A stretch of 64,000 nt of DNA from the NCBI GenBank assembly GCA_013398055.1, contig VZRS01012430.1, forward strand, positions 20,869-84,868. Direction: 5' to 3'. A program made the position numbers and the translations under genes. The notes under the pieces were generated by a model. That model saw only the letters and a program-made list of their open reading frames with translations. It had not been told where the DNA came from and searched no databases. Below, one piece after another: positions 63,755 to 64,000 of the stretch (within the stretch, counting starts at the first letter, position 1; each line of letters starts with the position of its first letter). Origin of the DNA: Ifrita kowaldi (lineage: Eukaryota > Chordata > Aves > Passeriformes > Cinclosomatidae).

Positions 63755-64000
63755 AGTAATGGTTTGGGTTGGAAGGGACCTTAAAAATCACCTCGGTCCA
63801 CTCCCTGCCATGGGCAGGGACACCTTCCACTATCCCAGGCTGCTCCAAGCCCCAATGTCCAGCCTGGCCTTGGGCACTGCCAGGGATCCAGGGGCAGCCA
63901 CAGCTGCTCTGGTGCCTCACCACCCTCACAGCCAGGAATTCCTTCCCAATATCCCATCTGTCCCCGCCCTCCTTCCTCTTAAGGCCATTCCCCCTTATCC
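63755..64000 (-). mobile_element. CR1 LINE fragment running off the window end
   Basis: 'ggtttgggttggaagggacc', 'gggacaccttccactatccc' and 'ggatccaggggcagccacag' show a CR1 tail in minus orientation. It continues to the last base of the window, so its full length is unknown. Confidence 0.9.

Noticed and set aside
1..64000. CRISPR arrays, bacterial operons, tRNA or rRNA genes
   Set aside because: The window is vertebrate nuclear DNA with spliced genes and CR1 elements. No regularly spaced direct repeats, tRNA-like cloverleaf or rRNA sequence was seen by eye.

Overview
This window is vertebrate nuclear DNA, almost certainly from a bird and probably a songbird. It carries many 5'-truncated CR1 retrotransposon tails, including the typical 3' end (…GATTCTATGA) and the CR1 body beginning GGGAGGGTGGGGAGGCCCTGG. 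Genes are split by GT-AG introns, intergenic space is compact, and there are assembly gaps (a ~306-base N run, a 4-N gap and a single N). The gene set (NELFB, an ENTPD8-type gene, TUBB4B, CIMIP2A/FAM166A) matches genes of human 9q34.3; in birds I would expect this on a small chromosome.

Layout. (1) 1-6060: a small two-exon minus-strand gene, read here from splice signals and phase. It encodes a 93-residue (or 79-residue) protein with one hydrophobic segment and a strongly basic tail; I do not recognise it. (2) 6060-16130: mostly non-coding, with CR1 copies and a 54-bp minisatellite around 13.3-13.7 kb. (3) 16134-26062, minus strand: complete NELFB, 13 coding exons, 577 aa. (4) 27680-39181, plus strand: a complete nine-exon ENTPD8-type gene, 499 aa. 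Every splice junction is canonical and in phase, but several apyrase-conserved-region residues needed for nucleotide hydrolysis are replaced, so it looks like an intact pseudoenzyme. (5) 39.2-47 kb: about 8 kb without a recognisable gene. (6) 47767-49532, plus strand: TUBB4B, coding exons 2-4 present, with exon 1 and the promoter in the N gap. (7) 51297-63183, minus strand: CIMIP2A (FAM166A), six recognised exons, tail-to-tail with TUBB4B. (8) 63.2-64 kb: upstream flank of CIMIP2A and another CR1.

NELFB is a housekeeping transcription-pausing factor. TUBB4B and CIMIP2A are functionally linked: one is a main axonemal beta-tubulin, the other a protein that binds inside ciliary doublet microtubules. 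The two observations most worth following are the apparently catalytically disarmed but well-preserved ecto-NTPDase and the unrecognised small basic membrane or secreted protein at the left end. All exon models were built by eye from splice sites, reading-frame phase and remembered family sequences; no alignment or database search was run.
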